In this document: piece after piece, positions 35,206 through 47,530 of the stretch
Layout of the letters: each line of letters begins with the position of its first letter
Numbering within the stretch: the stretch's first letter is position 1
Assembly: GCA_018894105.1 (NCBI GenBank)
Contig: CM032117.1
Location: 45,866,501 to 45,930,500, forward strand
Direction: 5' to 3'
Length of the DNA stretch: 64,000 nt
Source of the DNA: Jacaranda mimosifolia
Taxonomy: Eukaryota; Streptophyta; Magnoliopsida; Lamiales; Bignoniaceae
Position numbers and translations under genes: made by a program
Notes under the pieces: generated by a model
Databases searched by the model: none
Seen by the model: only the letters and a program-made list of their open reading frames with translations
Told to the model about the DNA's origin: nothing

Positions 35206-35961
35206 AGACCTGGCAAAATTCAACCCGTATCCGTGAGTAGCCAAAAAATTATGGGTAATGGGTCTTATTTTTCCAACCCAAAAAATTACGGATAATTTTA
35301 CCCGTACCCAATTTACCCGTCGCTTTTTGGCCCGGTCCGCGGGTACTCGCAGGTTACCCGTATTTATAAATATATATTTTATTATTTTATAATATATATA
35401 TGTTTACATATAAATGTTTTATATTTATAACAAATTAAATTAAAAATTATATCATAAAATAAAATCCTAAATAACAAAAATCCCTTCCCAAAAACATGGA
35501 TGCAACATCTTCTTCTACAAGGACAACAATGTTCAACTGATATTTAAACTTTCAATTCAAAAAACTTTTGGCATGTAATGGATTTAAATTTGAACTTTTG
35601 AATGTGATGTACTTTAAATTTGGTAGACTTTGAATATTTAAGATGTAAGTTTTAAACTACAATATTATTAATGTGCTTTAGGTATTTGTTCAATTTAATG
35701 TTTGAAATTTGTAGTTTTTTTCATTTTTTAAGTTTTATTTAGTTAAAATTTGAATAACATCATGTGAGTCACAAGTTAGATATTAACTTACCTCTAAAAA
35801 AAATAAAAATAAAAAAATTGGGTACTCACGGGTTATCCGTTACCCATGAGGATGGGTAACGGATCCCCTACTTCGTACCCAATAAAAAATGAGTAAATTT
35901 ACCTAACCCGTTGTTACCCGTGATTGGGTTACCCACGAGTACCCAATTACCAGATCTAAAT
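35206..35961. mobile_element. hAT-like non-autonomous element just upstream of the MYB gene
   Basis: 756 bp between exact 8-bp direct repeats TGTTAGGT (35198-35205 and 35962-35969). The left end AGACCTGGCAAAATTC resembles the inverted right end (TTTAGATCTGGTAATT). Subterminal ACCCGTACCC / GGGTAACGG words are arranged in inverse orientation at the two ends, as in the other elements of this type here. It ends 70 bp before the MYB start codon, so it lies in the promoter or 5' UTR. Confidence 0.8.
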
Positions 35962-36031
35962 TGTTAGGTGTCTAACTAGGGGTGTCGGCAGTTTGGGAAT
36001 TTGTAGCTGTTGATTATTCGTGTTGATGAAA

Positions 36032-37767
36032 ATGGGCAGGAAGTGCTCACATTGTGGGAACATAGGACACAATTTAAGAACTTGCAACACTTCCAAAGGG
36101 CCTATTATTGGTGTTGGAGTAGTGAGATTATTTGGTGTACAACTTGATATGATCTCCTCATCATCCTCTTCTTCAATCGGCCACGTGAAGAAAAGCTTCA
36201 GCCTCGACTGCTTGACCTCCTCCACACCGTCAGCTTTCTCATCTTCTCCGACTACGTCTTCCTTGTCTTCCTCAGCACCAGTACTTCCAATCAACCAACA
36301 TATCCCTGATAAGACGTACGACGTCGGATATCTATCTGATGGCCCTTTACACCGACCTCCTGAAAGAAACAAAGGTATATATCTGAAAACAATTACATGA
36401 AATCTGTTCAAGCCTCTGCCTTGGCCAGTTAATTAATATTAGTCGGTATATACATATATATATATATATATGTCTGATACTCTCAAAAGAATTATGGCCC
36501 TCCCCAGCTTGTTTCTTTAGGTCTTCATCTTTCTCACTTTAATTTAGTAGGACTTTCTGATATACATACTTGAGAAGCATTAAGAAATATATGTATACAT
36601 ATATATATATATATATCTCAGGGAATAACTGTTTTACCTGTCTTGTTTCATGTGGAAAACTACTATATATGATCATATCTATGCTGCTTCTCAGTTTTAC
36701 TTTTCCCTCCTACATCTGTTTGCTTTCCAAGCTCATGTTCTCAATTTTTTTGTCCTTTATTTTCTCCCTGCAGGGAAACACTTTTATCACTTCAAAGTTT
36801 TTACGTTTCTATTCAGACTAAATTAAGTGCTTAATCTTCTATTATATTTCTCCTCATTCCAATATGGAATATATATATTCAGTTCTCTTGCAATCTAGAA
36901 ATTACACTTTGTAATTAAATCTAATGAAAATAACAGTGGCATTAATTCTCAGTGCCCTCACCAATGATAATCATATTTTTAACTGCTTGTGAATCCACTA
37001 TATATATATTTGCATCCCATATACAAAAGCATTAACGTTTTTCTTTGGTTAGTCTTTTACAGCATCACATATATATATATATATATATATGCTCTTGTGA
37101 AATCTATATGTAAACCAAGTTCATTCTATGATGATGTGATGATTAGGAGTTCCATGGACTGAAGAGGAACATCTGGCGTTCCTAATTGGACTGAAGAAGC
37201 TAGGAAAAGGAGATTGGAGGGGCATTTCAAGAAACTTTGTGACTACTAGGACTCCTACTCAAGTTGCCAGTCATGCTCAGAAGTATTTTCTCCGCCAGGC
37301 CTGCATCAATAAGAAAAAACGACGCTCCAGCCTCTTCGACATGGTATATCAAAACTTGGAGTCAATAAACTAAGGTCCCATTTAATTTACTTTTTCTATT
37401 TTTACCTTAGAATTAGGTCAGGTAACTTTTCTTGGTTACACATGCATAACAGGTTGGCTGTAGTACTGACATTAATGCTGGTCCAGAAACAGTCTCTACA
37501 AACTCGAAGAGAGAAGTTCATATAGACCTGAATCCTTCTGGAGACGACAAAAAAGATTCCAACGACGAACAAGAAAATTGTGGTGAAATTTTCCCACACG
37601 AAAACCTCATTTGGGCATATGATCAGTCTTCAAAAAGTAACTATGAATCTCCAAATGCAGCCCCCGACTTGGAACTTACACTTTCAGCTCCAACAACAAT
37701 GGGGCAACATGAATCTTCACCTACTTCCCTTCTAATGGGACCTATTAGTGTCACCTGTACTCTTTGA
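36032..37767 (+). CDS. MYB-related transcription factor (MYBS3/KUA1-like, zinc knuckle + SHAQKYF MYB), three exons
   Basis: Predicted exons: 36032-36374, 37147-37343 and 37453-37767 (stop TGA), giving 284 residues. All introns are GT-AG; intron 1 (772 bp) is phase 1, intron 2 (109 bp) phase 0. Residues 5-18 form a CCHC zinc knuckle ([14 protein letters not shown]). RLFGV at 32-36 is the R/KLFGV repression motif of this family. A Ser-rich region follows. One MYB/SANT repeat spans about 116-165 (VPWTEEE..., W118, W138) with SHAQKYF at 156-162; it binds I-box/TATCCA-type DNA in relatives. LELTL at 253-257 fits an EAR-type (LxLxL) repression motif. The start was chosen because family members begin MGR(R/K)CSHCG; an in-frame ATG lies six bases upstream. 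Likely a nuclear repressor. No defect seen. Family is sure; the orthologue is not. Confidence 0.93.
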
Positions 37768-38668
37768 TAAATTAATTAAGGATACGAAGGCCAGTGGAAT
37801 GGACTGCTTATCGATCATGCATGTTGCAATAATGCAATAATTTTTTTAATTTTACACAAGGACTAATGTAGTATTTTGCTGTCCTTTCTCACGATTTATA
37901 GATATTGGTATCTTTTTTGACTAAAAATGTTGCAAGAAACAGCCTTGCATATAAATATGTGAGATTTGAGGCCTTAATTATTATATATATATAATTGTAT
38001 ATGAAGATTTAATATTTAATTTTCCGCGATAAGAGAAATTTTGGGTAGCTGTAGTAGGAATCCTGAGTACTTAATAATTGCGTGACCAGATTCAGAGATC
38101 TGTTAGGTGAATTTAGATTGAGGGATTGTAGTGATGTTTGTCATTGGGGAAAACAGCCAAAAAGACTAGCTTCGTTCATGAAAAGCATATTACATGCATG
38201 AAAATAAATACACACTATATAATGTACATGTAGACATATATAGACAAGGCTTGGCGGCGTATTTAGTTAATTTGACTTAATTAACTAGAAAAATTATATA
38301 TGGAGCACTAACAAAATCTGGTAGTCAATCTCAGTCTCATGAATGGCTCCATGGCTGCTTAATTAATTTCCAGACCTACTTATTAGACAAATTGAGCAAC
38401 GCGTGTTTGTCAATTCGCTTCAGATATTCTATTTAATTTCACATTTCATTTCTTATTTTATTTTATAAATATATGATATGTATATTAAATACTTTTTTAT
38501 AAAAATATATAATTGATTAAGAATTAGGTACACTTGATATATATACATTTAATTAGAATAAAAGCTGAAATAGAGAATGAAATATATAGAAGATCCAAAG
38601 TGGTGCTAGTCCTACACTCCGTGCGCGACCACTCTCCTAATTCTAATGGCTGTGACACTATTTAAGGG
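37768..38668. other. 3' region of the MYB gene and intergenic DNA
   Basis: AT-rich, with no further gene seen. The 3' UTR and polyadenylation site of the MYB gene must lie at its left end; no clear AATAAA was singled out. Confidence 0.5.
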
Positions 38669-39824
38669 CATTTTAGCAAGTAAAATTGCAATTTTAGTCC
38701 CTCAACTGTTGCCTATTTTGATTTCAATCCATTTTGATGTGGGGTTAGTAAATTTAATCCATTATTTATCTATTTTTCGCACATTAAGTACAATTTTTCA
38801 CAAATTTGGTCTTTCGAGCTTAAAAATTTTCAATCGAGTCCACATAATACCCAGTCAACTTCAATTGGGCTCTAAATTTGGGGGTTTTAGTCATATTTCA
38901 TGCAGGCCCACCTCACCCGCCATGTGTGATGCCATGTATCTTTCATTAATTAATAATTGAATAATAAATAGAATAAAAATAAAAAATATCTAAAATAGAG
39001 TCACATATTGATCAATAACATTAAATATTAAATAAATCTAAAATAGTTTAATTAATTTATTATATATCTAAAATAATTTATCTAAATAACTGGATTTACT
39101 AGTAATATTAAATTCTAAATAAATTTATTAATTGAATCACATATTTCATAATATCAAAATAATAAACATATCTAAAACAAATTAAAATAAAAAATAAAAT
39201 AATATTATACATTTAATAGTATTAATAATAAACATTATTGAAAATAATTTACTTAATTTAATCATGTATATGAATAATTTATTTAAATAATTCAATTAAT
39301 ATAAATAATATAATTTTAATTTTTTTTAGTTATATATTTAGTAATATTAAAATAATAAGCATGTCTAAAATAATTTATTCAAATTTAATGAATCTCTTAC
39401 TCATTAATAATAAATTAAAAAAATAATTAAATATAATAAAAATCTAAAATAATGTTGCATGTTCAATAATGTCAAATGGTAAATATATCTAACACAATCT
39501 ATTCAATAATATTATCTAAAACAATTTATTTGAATAAATAATTTTATTTAATAACATTAAATACTAAATGTATTTATTACACTACAAAAAAAAGGGTATT
39601 AGTGACCGAAAAATCGGTCACTAACAGGTTTAGTGACCGATTTAGTGACCGATCCGATCGGTCACTAAAACCCTCGTCACTAATTTGTCTCGGTCACTAA
39701 TTCGGTCACTAATTAGTGACCGACGTTTATCGGTCACTGATTAGTGACCGATTAGTGACCGCCATTTCGGTCACTAATTATTTAAAAAGAATTGTGTATG
39801 TTATTAGGCGGTCACTAATTCGGT

Positions 39825-40094
39825 AGCATAGCAAAGGTCTTGAGTTCGAATTCAGGAGGAAGCAAAGTTGAAGAGCAATACTTTTTTTACTCATTAAAAT
39901 TAGTGACCGAAATATGCGGTCACTAATCGGTCACTGATCAGTGACCGATTAGTGACCGCATATTTCGGTCACTAATTTTAATCAGTGACCGATTAGTGAC
40001 CGCATATTTCGGTCACTAATTTTAATGAGTAAAAAAAGTATTGCTCTTCAACTTTGCTTCCTCCTGAATTCGAACTCAAGACCTTTGCTATGCT
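39825..40094. repeat. Large interrupted palindrome within the CACTA element
   Basis: The arm 39825-39927 (AGCATAGCAAAGGTCTTG...GCGGTCACTAAT) is repeated inversely at 39992-40094 with very few changes. The spacer itself is built from TAGTGACCG repeats in both directions. Such an inverted repeat would fold into a long hairpin if transcribed. Confidence 0.92.
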
Positions 40095-40128
40095 CAAATG
40101 AGTAATTGACCACTACACCACATACATT
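40056..40128 (-). repeat. tRNA-like module (probably tRNA/SINE-derived)
   Basis: On the minus strand TGGTGTAGTGGTCAATTAC resembles a Pol III A box and, about 30 bases on, GAGTTCGAATTC resembles a B box. The spacing fits a tRNA or the head of a tRNA-derived SINE. The cloverleaf is not convincing, so it is not called a tRNA gene. Only the B-box half is present in the other palindrome arm. Confidence 0.45.
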
Positions 40129-41689
40129 TTCATACATTTGTCTCAATAATATAATATATATAATATTTACAAATTAAAAAGTAATTATAATATTCTTATG
40201 TATAAGTTACTATTGTTTTTCATTTTAAAATTGAACAAAAATAGCAATTATTCATTTAATATTTGTGTAATATTTATTCAATATAATAACACACTGTTTT
40301 TTTATTTATAACTATTACTTTTAAATTATAGGTATATTTTATAATAATATATTATAAACATATTTAAAATAGTATATACATATATACTAATATGCATAGT
40401 GATAAATAGTTTTTTTATATATAATAAATACTAATATTTATTACTATTTATAGTAGTAAATAGTTTACACATATATATGGTATATGTATATATACTTATA
40501 CATACAAATTAATATATAATATTATTAATTATATTATAAATATTTATTGATAACTATTACTTTAAAATTTTAAGTATATTTTATCATAATATATTATTAA
40601 CATATTAAAAATAGTATATACATACTAATATGTATAGTAATAAATAGTTTTTTTCTTTTTTTGTATAATAAATAGTTTATAATAAATACTAATATTTATT
40701 ACTATTTATAGTAATACATAGATTACACATATATATGATAATACGTATATATGCTTATACATACGAATTAATATATATTATTATTAATTATATTATAAGT
40801 ATTTATTTACTCATAATACATGTATATATATTATTGATGTGTATATATTAATTAATTCTCATTTTTTTTCTTTGTATAAGAATATCATTCTTGTTTATTT
40901 CTTTGTGTATCTCTATATATATATTAATAAATTAATGTTCAATTATATGGATATTATATAGAAATATTTAGTGGTTATATATTTGTATATGTACGTATAT
41001 TTTTATATTTTTTATATATACATATATATTATTATCAAATATATATATGTTAATAGCAAACACAATATTTTATTACTTATATAAGTGTTACATAAATTTT
41101 ATGCTTTCATATTACATGAATATACAAAAAATAAAATTTTATATTTGTGACCGTTTATTAATTGAAAAACATGGTGATCAATTAGTGACCGAACTCTTAA
41201 TTCGGTCACTAATTAGTGACCGAATTAGTGACTACTTTGTGCGGTCACTAATATTAGTGACCGAAAAAAGAGTTCGGTCACTAATTCGGTCACTAATCCA
41301 TCACTAATTTTTTTTAAATATTATATTTAAATTGATCACTAATCGGTCATTAATCGGTCACTAATTAGTGACTGATCAATCGGTCACTAAAATTCGGTCA
41401 CTAAAGCTCATTTTTTTGGTAGTGTTAATTGAATTACATATTTAATAATTTTAAAATAATAAATATATAAAACAATTTAAATGAATTATTTATTAATTAA
41501 AAATAAAATAAATAAACAATTTCAAAATAAAAAATAAAATGATACTACATATTTAATAATATTAAATGATAACAGTATTTTAAAAAAATAATGATTTATT
41601 TAATAATATTATATATATAGATATAAATAATTTATTAAAATAATTAAATGCAATAATATTAATGTATTTAATTCTTATCATCTTCCTCA

Positions 41690-42001
41690 TGCCACCCAAC
41701 CCCACCACCCACCCTCCCTACAGCCATGGGCAACCGCTGAGCAGCAGCTACCGCCATTGCCTCTTATCCTCCGCCCCACATCGGCCCTCCCCTATACATA
41801 GATTCCTTTTCCCTTCCTCCCTCCCCCTTCCCCATCCACCTGCTCGCCCGCCCGCCCGCCCGCAAACAATATGGGCAACCTCTACCATGGCAGCAGCGCA
41901 CGGCAACAGCCATGGCAGCAATAGCCGCTGTTGTTGTTGCTGCTGCCATGGCGGCCGCCAGATCTGGCAGCGGGTGATGGAGGGGGATATGTGGGTGGAA
42001 T
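41690..42001. other. GC-rich island in the long-TIR element
   Basis: Proline/serine/glutamine-type low-complexity open frames on both strands, with CCGCC-, GCAGCAG- and GCCATGG-rich words. It resembles in composition the island at 27024-27285, also inside a non-autonomous MULE. No protein family recognised. Confidence 0.55.
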
Positions 42002-42593
42002 TAGGAAAGGAAATGGGTTGGGTTTGGGGCGAGTTTAGCAAAATCCAAGACCCTCACTGTTAAAGATTTTTAAGGACCCGAGATTTGTCCCACCCCGAAC
42101 TCTTATTTTGCGCATTGGAACCATTAAACCAATTTAAAATGTTTAAAACAATTAAAAATATTTCTTTAAAAAAAAAATAATATCACCATAACTTCATAAT
42201 ATTAAAAAATAATATTATTAACAAAAAATTTATTATTTAAATATTTATATATGCATGTTTTAGTCTTAGAAAAATGATAAATTACAAATATTATTATTAC
42301 TTATATATACATATTGAATGTATAAATTATTTATTATGACAATATTATTATTTTTATATAGAACATATATATGTAATACTTACATTTTTTTTCATATATA
42401 TATATAATACACATGATATAAAATGTACACGTAATAAATAATATTAATATATATATATAATATCTACGAGGAGGGTCTAGGGCGGGTCCAGATTTAAAAA
42501 TTAAAATCTAGGACCCGTTTATGCTTTAACCTACCCCAAGCAGGGAGGGTCTGAGGTGGATTCGGGTCTTCCCCAAACCCATTGTCATCCCTA
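42002..42593. mobile_element. hAT-like non-autonomous element, diverged
   Basis: Left end TAGGAAAGGAAATGGGTTG and inverted right end TAGGGATGACAATGGGTTT are similar. The 8-bp flanks GGTGGAAT and AGTGGGAT match at six of eight bases. GGACCCG / CGGGTCC words occur in inverse orientation. The boundaries are less sure than for the other members. Confidence 0.55.
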
Positions 42594-43335
42594 AGTGGGA
42601 TGCCTTTGTGTGTGTGTGTGTGTATATATTATGTATATATGTATTATTTTTATATATGTTTACATTTATGTATATGATATTATATATGTGTGTGTGCGCG
42701 CGCGCATATTAATATTCTCTAATATATTTTTTTATGTACTTTAGGGAATTTTTATTAATAATGAGGTAGTAGTACACATGATGGGTACAAGTGATGTGGC
42801 ATTACAACATGGCGTTTGATGTGTATCATTGTAACAAATGGAAAAAGAACTCCAATTTTTGGAGCCCAATTAATATTGATTGCACATTACGGCTTAATTA
42901 AAAAAAATTGAGCCCGAAGGACCAAATGTGCGAAAATTCAATGCATAATGATCAACTGTGCTAATCCCACATCAAAATGGACTGAAACCAAAACAGACAA
43001 TAGTTAAAGATTAAATTTTAATTTTTCCCATTTTAGCACCATGATGCTAAATATGTTGACTGCAGTTAAATGTTTATGAACTCTTTCATTATCTTTGGCT
43101 TGAACTTTAGGCCAACTGACCTCACGCTTCCTGAATTAAATCACATTCTTGTCAACCTCAAGCAGGAAAATTATAAAAATAGAACTGTTTAAATGATCAT
43201 TTATCAAAGTAGGATCGAAATTATTGGATGTTACATTTTAGGACACTAACAATTAAAAAATGAAAAAAAAAAGACTTTACTAATCGTGTCATTGTCAGAT
43301 TTCACTTACATGGCATCTATTCTAATAAGCGAAGG

Positions 43336-44820
43336 AGAATGAACTTCAGACCAAAGAGAAATTAGATTATCAAAGAAAAAGTTGACAAGCTCCTCGAGAC
43401 GGTTGCCCATCAGCTGGAGTGGTTAGCTAATATGATCTTGGTTCCTAAATAAAATGGAAATTTGAGACTTTGAATTGATTTCACGAACTTGAATAACGTG
43501 TGTCCAAGAGATCTCTTTCCACTTCTTCAAATTGGCGCTCTAGCGGACTCTGTGAGGAGTGCGAATTATTGAGCTTTTCAGTGCATATTAAGAGTATAAC
43601 CAAAATAGATTAGTCCCTGAAGATCAAGAGGAAAATAAGTTTTTTGTAATTGCACACGAAATATATTACTATAATGTGAAGTCATTTGGCTTGAAGAACA
43701 CTATGGGAGACACATACTTTTCTATTTGCTCAAAAAACTAAGAAGTACTTGATGTCTCCCCCATTGCTCAAAAAACTAAAACATTGATGTTGTACTTGGC
43801 TGCCACAAATTAAGGTCGCCGTGAGCATTATTCTAGTCAATGTAGTCTAGAGATCTCTAGCCAAATAATGAAGTAGACTATGAAGTTGAGTTAATATGGG
43901 GTTGGAGTTCGCCCTGACCTACAGATATCAAGTCATGAGTGCTGAAGGACTTCGTTGTAAAAGGATCAATGAACGAAGTGGACATTTCCATCCCCATGCA
44001 GACGTTGCATGTGGACGATCATCCAACCACACAGGTAGTGGATCTGACATCCTTCTAGAAAGCCCTTCAAGAGATAAGTTTGCGTATGTAGTTTGATTTA
44101 AGTTCCTCGCTTCAAATAAAAAGGCTGAGTATAAAGGTTGATTGTGAGGATGAGACTAACTGGTGGTTGGGACCTCGTAATTATGGAGTATAATGACCCC
44201 CAATTGGTGGTCCACTAAGTTAGAAGCACCTATAAAGTGAAGAAGGACACCACAGCGAAATTCTTGAAAAAAAGTATAACTCAACTAGAAATTTGAGGAT
44301 TTCTCCATGACCCATATCTCATGGGAAGACAATAATATGCAAATAAATTGGCAAAATTAGTAAGTGCACTAGCAAGAAAGAGTAGGAAGATCACATCCTC
44401 ATATTCCTCAAAAGAGAAACTGTGAAGACATGATGGAGGACATATCCTTCGAAAGTCTTGGACATTACAAGAAGCACCCAAACATGGATGGACCTATCAT
44501 GCAACATCTCCAGGACAGCATTTTGCCCTAATGGCCTGAGGCAGCCAGACAGTTTATAATCAAGGCTTCTAAAAATGTGATCATTTATAGGGATCTCATA
44601 AGAGAGATTTTTCACTTCCTTTCCTAAAATGCTTGGCTCTTGAGAAGGCCAATTACATGATAAGAGAGATTAATGAAGGCATTTGTAGAAATCACTCAAG
44701 TAGCAGGGCTGTAGTGGTGAAACTCTCAGGAAAAGATTCTTTTAGCCTATCATGCTCAAGGATGCACAGGACCTAGTTAGGAGCTATCGTGTGTGCAAAG
44801 AACATGCTAACCTCAAATAC
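43336..44820 (+). pseudogene. Ty3/gypsy RT-RNase H-integrase remnant
   Basis: Broken pol sequence in order: RT block KEKVDKLLETVAHQLEWLAN, MILVPK, IDFTNLNNVCPRDLFPL (43360-43530); an RNase H part (DPQLVVH, VRSTYKVKKDTTAKFLKK near 44195-44270); and an integrase zinc-binding block KANYMIREINEGICRNHSSSRA (44645-44710), ending YRVCKEHANL near 44820. Many stops. Motifs resemble the Tat-type family. No LTR was identified. Confidence 0.75.
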
Positions 44821-46338
44821 TAGCTAATTTGAAGTCCCTAAAATAAAGTAAAACTGGACTAAAGGGACCTAATTGATTGAATAATATGTAAATTAAAAGG
44901 TCAAAGAGCCCAACTAACTAAGTCCACCAAAATGGCCATTTAGGCCCTAATGAGTTGATGTCCATTAAGGAAAAAAATACTATAAATACTAAATCCATCT
45001 CCTGGAGAGCCAGTTCTATAGATGACTTAAGAGGCATTGAAGACATTGTTGGAGAACACATATGCACAGGCTATGGTCATAGCGGGCGACAGGAGAACTA
45101 TGGTTGCTCCTAAGGGAGGTGTTCTCCGACATATTGTGTGATGACTACTTTGGCTACAGCTTGAACGAAGGCGTTCTCTAAGAGCATCTTCAGCGCCTCT
45201 TGAGTCATTTGTATTATTAGTTCTCCAGGAGGTTGGTCCTACTCACTGGTGTCTCATCTAAAGGCGGATACACTTCTGGTGTTGGCTCTAGCGTCGGATG
45301 TGATTGCACTTCAGGATAGTTACTCTCCATGTTCTCAATTATTAGGACAAACTAGTTATTGGAATCTCAAGCTCTGGGCCTCATTTGTATTTTTCAGCAT
45401 TCCTTCTTCTCATGTAAGAATTTCCACAAACAGTGGCCAAATGATACTAATCGAAATAGAGGTAAGATCCTTTCAGGAAATCTACAAGTTTATTGAGTTC
45501 TTTACTCTGAAATGCATCGCTTAGAGTCAGAGGTCTCATTTTTTTCTGTAAATAATTTTTCATATTTCATTTAACTTTGAGAATTTTGATATTTATAGTG
45601 ATTAATCCTTTATTGGGTTTTGCGCCATTTGGGTCTGAATGCCCATTTTGGTGGGCATCATTAATTGGACTTTTAATCCTATTGTTTTACTTATCATTTA
45701 ATAACTAGGTTTCTTTTATTTGTTTTTATTTTTTCATTCAAGGACTTAATTGATTTCAAATTTTTTCTTCATTGTGCACATAGGATAGGATTGTTCTGAG
45801 TTAAAGGGATTTCATCTTGTATTAATCATCATAACCTGCAAGCATGGATCATGTAATAAGGGTCTTAGCACCAAGTATCGTGACTTTGCATAAGTACAAC
45901 TAGTTTAATTTCCTAATCTTTTATCTATTTTAATTAATTATTTCATGATTATAATATATTTTATTAGTGTATATGGTTTTAATATTTTACATTTTACAAA
46001 TACAAATTACACAATACTGTATAACAAAAAACTGACTTGAGGTCTCATGAGGAGAGACATGACAAAATGATAGCTAAGCACCCGTTTAGTTTTATTTTTA
46101 TTTTTATTATTTTCAAAATGTTGAAAAGTAGTTAGTGGAAATAAGTTGAAAATAAGTTTGTATTTGGATATATTGTTAGAAAAGTAATGATTATGTTGGG
46201 TTTGGTAGTTTGTAACTAGAGAAAGATAATCATAGAAATAATAGAATAGAGAGAGAAGATACCTAAGTTATTGGGAAATGTGTTTTGAAAATAAAAATAA
46301 ACATGATATCGAGTGAAAATGTGTAAAAAGTGATGTGT
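44821..46338. other. Intergenic sequence, possibly LTR-derived at its start
   Basis: About 44940-45500 is less AT-rich and holds ACTATAAATACTAAATCC, a TATA-like box, so it could be an LTR of the neighbouring gypsy remnant; no partner copy is in the window. The rest is AT-rich. No gene recognised. Confidence 0.4.
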
Positions 46339-47530
46339 TTCATTTTTGGAGCTAAACACACATTACCCCCCTGTGTAATTCAAAATTGTCACGAAACCCC
46401 CTGTGTAAAAAATGAAATATGTTTAATACCTTGTGTTTTATAAAAATTAGCTCACTTGCCCCATTAACACTATTCAACGAGAAAAAAAAATGAAGAGACA
46501 AAATTGCCCTTTTGGGGAAAAAAAGAAAAAAAAGTTACACTTTTCCCTCCATCGTGCTCAAACATAAGGAACGAAATGAGATAGTGAGAAAAGAAAGACA
46601 CAATCCGAAAAATCATAAAATTTCCAAAATTTGAAAATCACTCCATCACACCGCAAGGGAATCACCAAGGGGAATCCACTCGAAGAATCATCATTTAAAA
46701 AACTCTTGCATTGTATCGCGAGGAAATCATACATTGTAGAAGAGATAGTCGACAAAAGAAGAATCATTTTGCGAGAAACCCTTCCAAGTACGTTGGCTTT
46801 CATCTTTTCCATATAGTATTCTTTTGTTTTTGTGAACTGTTATGAGATGTCATTTCTCTACAAAATGTATGTTTCACTTGATATTTTGTGTGCGAAGCAT
46901 GTTTGTATATCTTTTTGAGTTGGTGCATATTTTAGTTTTGGAAACTCTCCAAAGCAACAAAAAATTATTTGATTTGTTTTTTAGTTTCTCTTGTTCTTTC
47001 GAGGTTTATTTTTCTATCCTAGTGCTATTCATCTTCTCTAAAGAAGGAGAACTACACAAGTGAATATTGATGTTGGAGAAGAAGTAAACTCTGTTTGTGG
47101 ATAATGATTTTGTTTTTTGGATCGAAAGATTACTTCCATGTTAACTCCTAATGAATATTTGTTTTTGTTGTTATGTATGCATAGGTGTGTGTATATATGA
47201 TATATTTATGTTAATATTTGAAACAGTCAATGAAAAGGTGATTGATGTTGATTTAGTTATTTTCTGAAAACACGTGGGGCTACTTTGCCCTTTTTATATT
47301 GTACTTTATTCTAACAATGCGTGTGATAAGGCCCATTATTATCATATGATTGTCATACTTGAAATGAGTATATTTAGCCCATTTTTTTATATGAAGGGGT
47401 AGTCTAACATTTACAATGTTTTCCTGGGGGTTATTTTGCCTTTTAAAGATATAAATAAATACTATATGCTTACAATTTGAATATTGGTTTAGTGGATTAA
47501 ATTTGAGTGGATTATGGATTAATGGACTTT

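Larger units (their letters stand above)
39580..41424. mobile_element. CACTA (En/Spm-type) non-autonomous element
   Basis: Left end CACTACAAAAAAAAG, right end TTTTTTTGGTAGTG, flanked by TTA on both sides (39577-39579, 41425-41427), the 3-bp duplication of CACTA elements. Many copies of TTAGTGACCG and its inverse are clustered at both ends (39600-40020 and 41150-41410), as expected for CACTA subterminal transposase-binding repeats. The interior is AT-rich and has no transposase. Confidence 0.95.
38679..43028. mobile_element. Long-TIR MULE-like element, 4.35 kb, with nested insertions
   Basis: Flanked by an exact 10-bp duplication CATTTTAGCA (38669-38678 and 43029-43038). The arms of about 270 bp are inverted: AGTAAAATTGCAATTTTAG at the left and, in reverse from the right, GGAAAAATTAAAATTTAAT. 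Both arms contain TCCATTTTGATGTGGG, followed by TTTTCGCACATT further in. The interior holds AT-rich degenerate repeats (38960-39576 and 41428-41690), a CACTA element, a GC-rich island and a hAT-like element. No transposase found. Confidence 0.85.

Noticed and set aside
35956..36411. Minus-strand open frame of 151 residues
   Set aside because: Antisense shadow of MYB exon 1, which has a clear zinc knuckle and splice sites on the plus strand.
39825..40094. CRISPR-like or other bacterial repeat array
   Set aside because: The repeats are TAGTGACCG subterminal motifs of a CACTA element in both orientations, without regular spacers; the genome is a plant's.
40056..40128. A true tRNA gene
   Set aside because: A- and B-box-like words are present, but the stems do not pair convincingly and the sequence is embedded in a transposon palindrome; recorded as tRNA-like only.
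41662..42063. Long Pro/Ser/Gln-rich open frames on both strands
   Set aside because: They arise from a GC-rich low-complexity block inside a non-autonomous element; no family motif and overlapping open frames on both strands.
46075..46375. A MITE ending in GCTAAACACACATT, beside or under the MULE-B left end
   Set aside because: There is a weak GTTTAG-type inverted match, but the sequence after the right-hand direct repeat (54843 on) does not continue it. The 12-base flanking match and the TIR alignment favour these bases being the MULE-B end.
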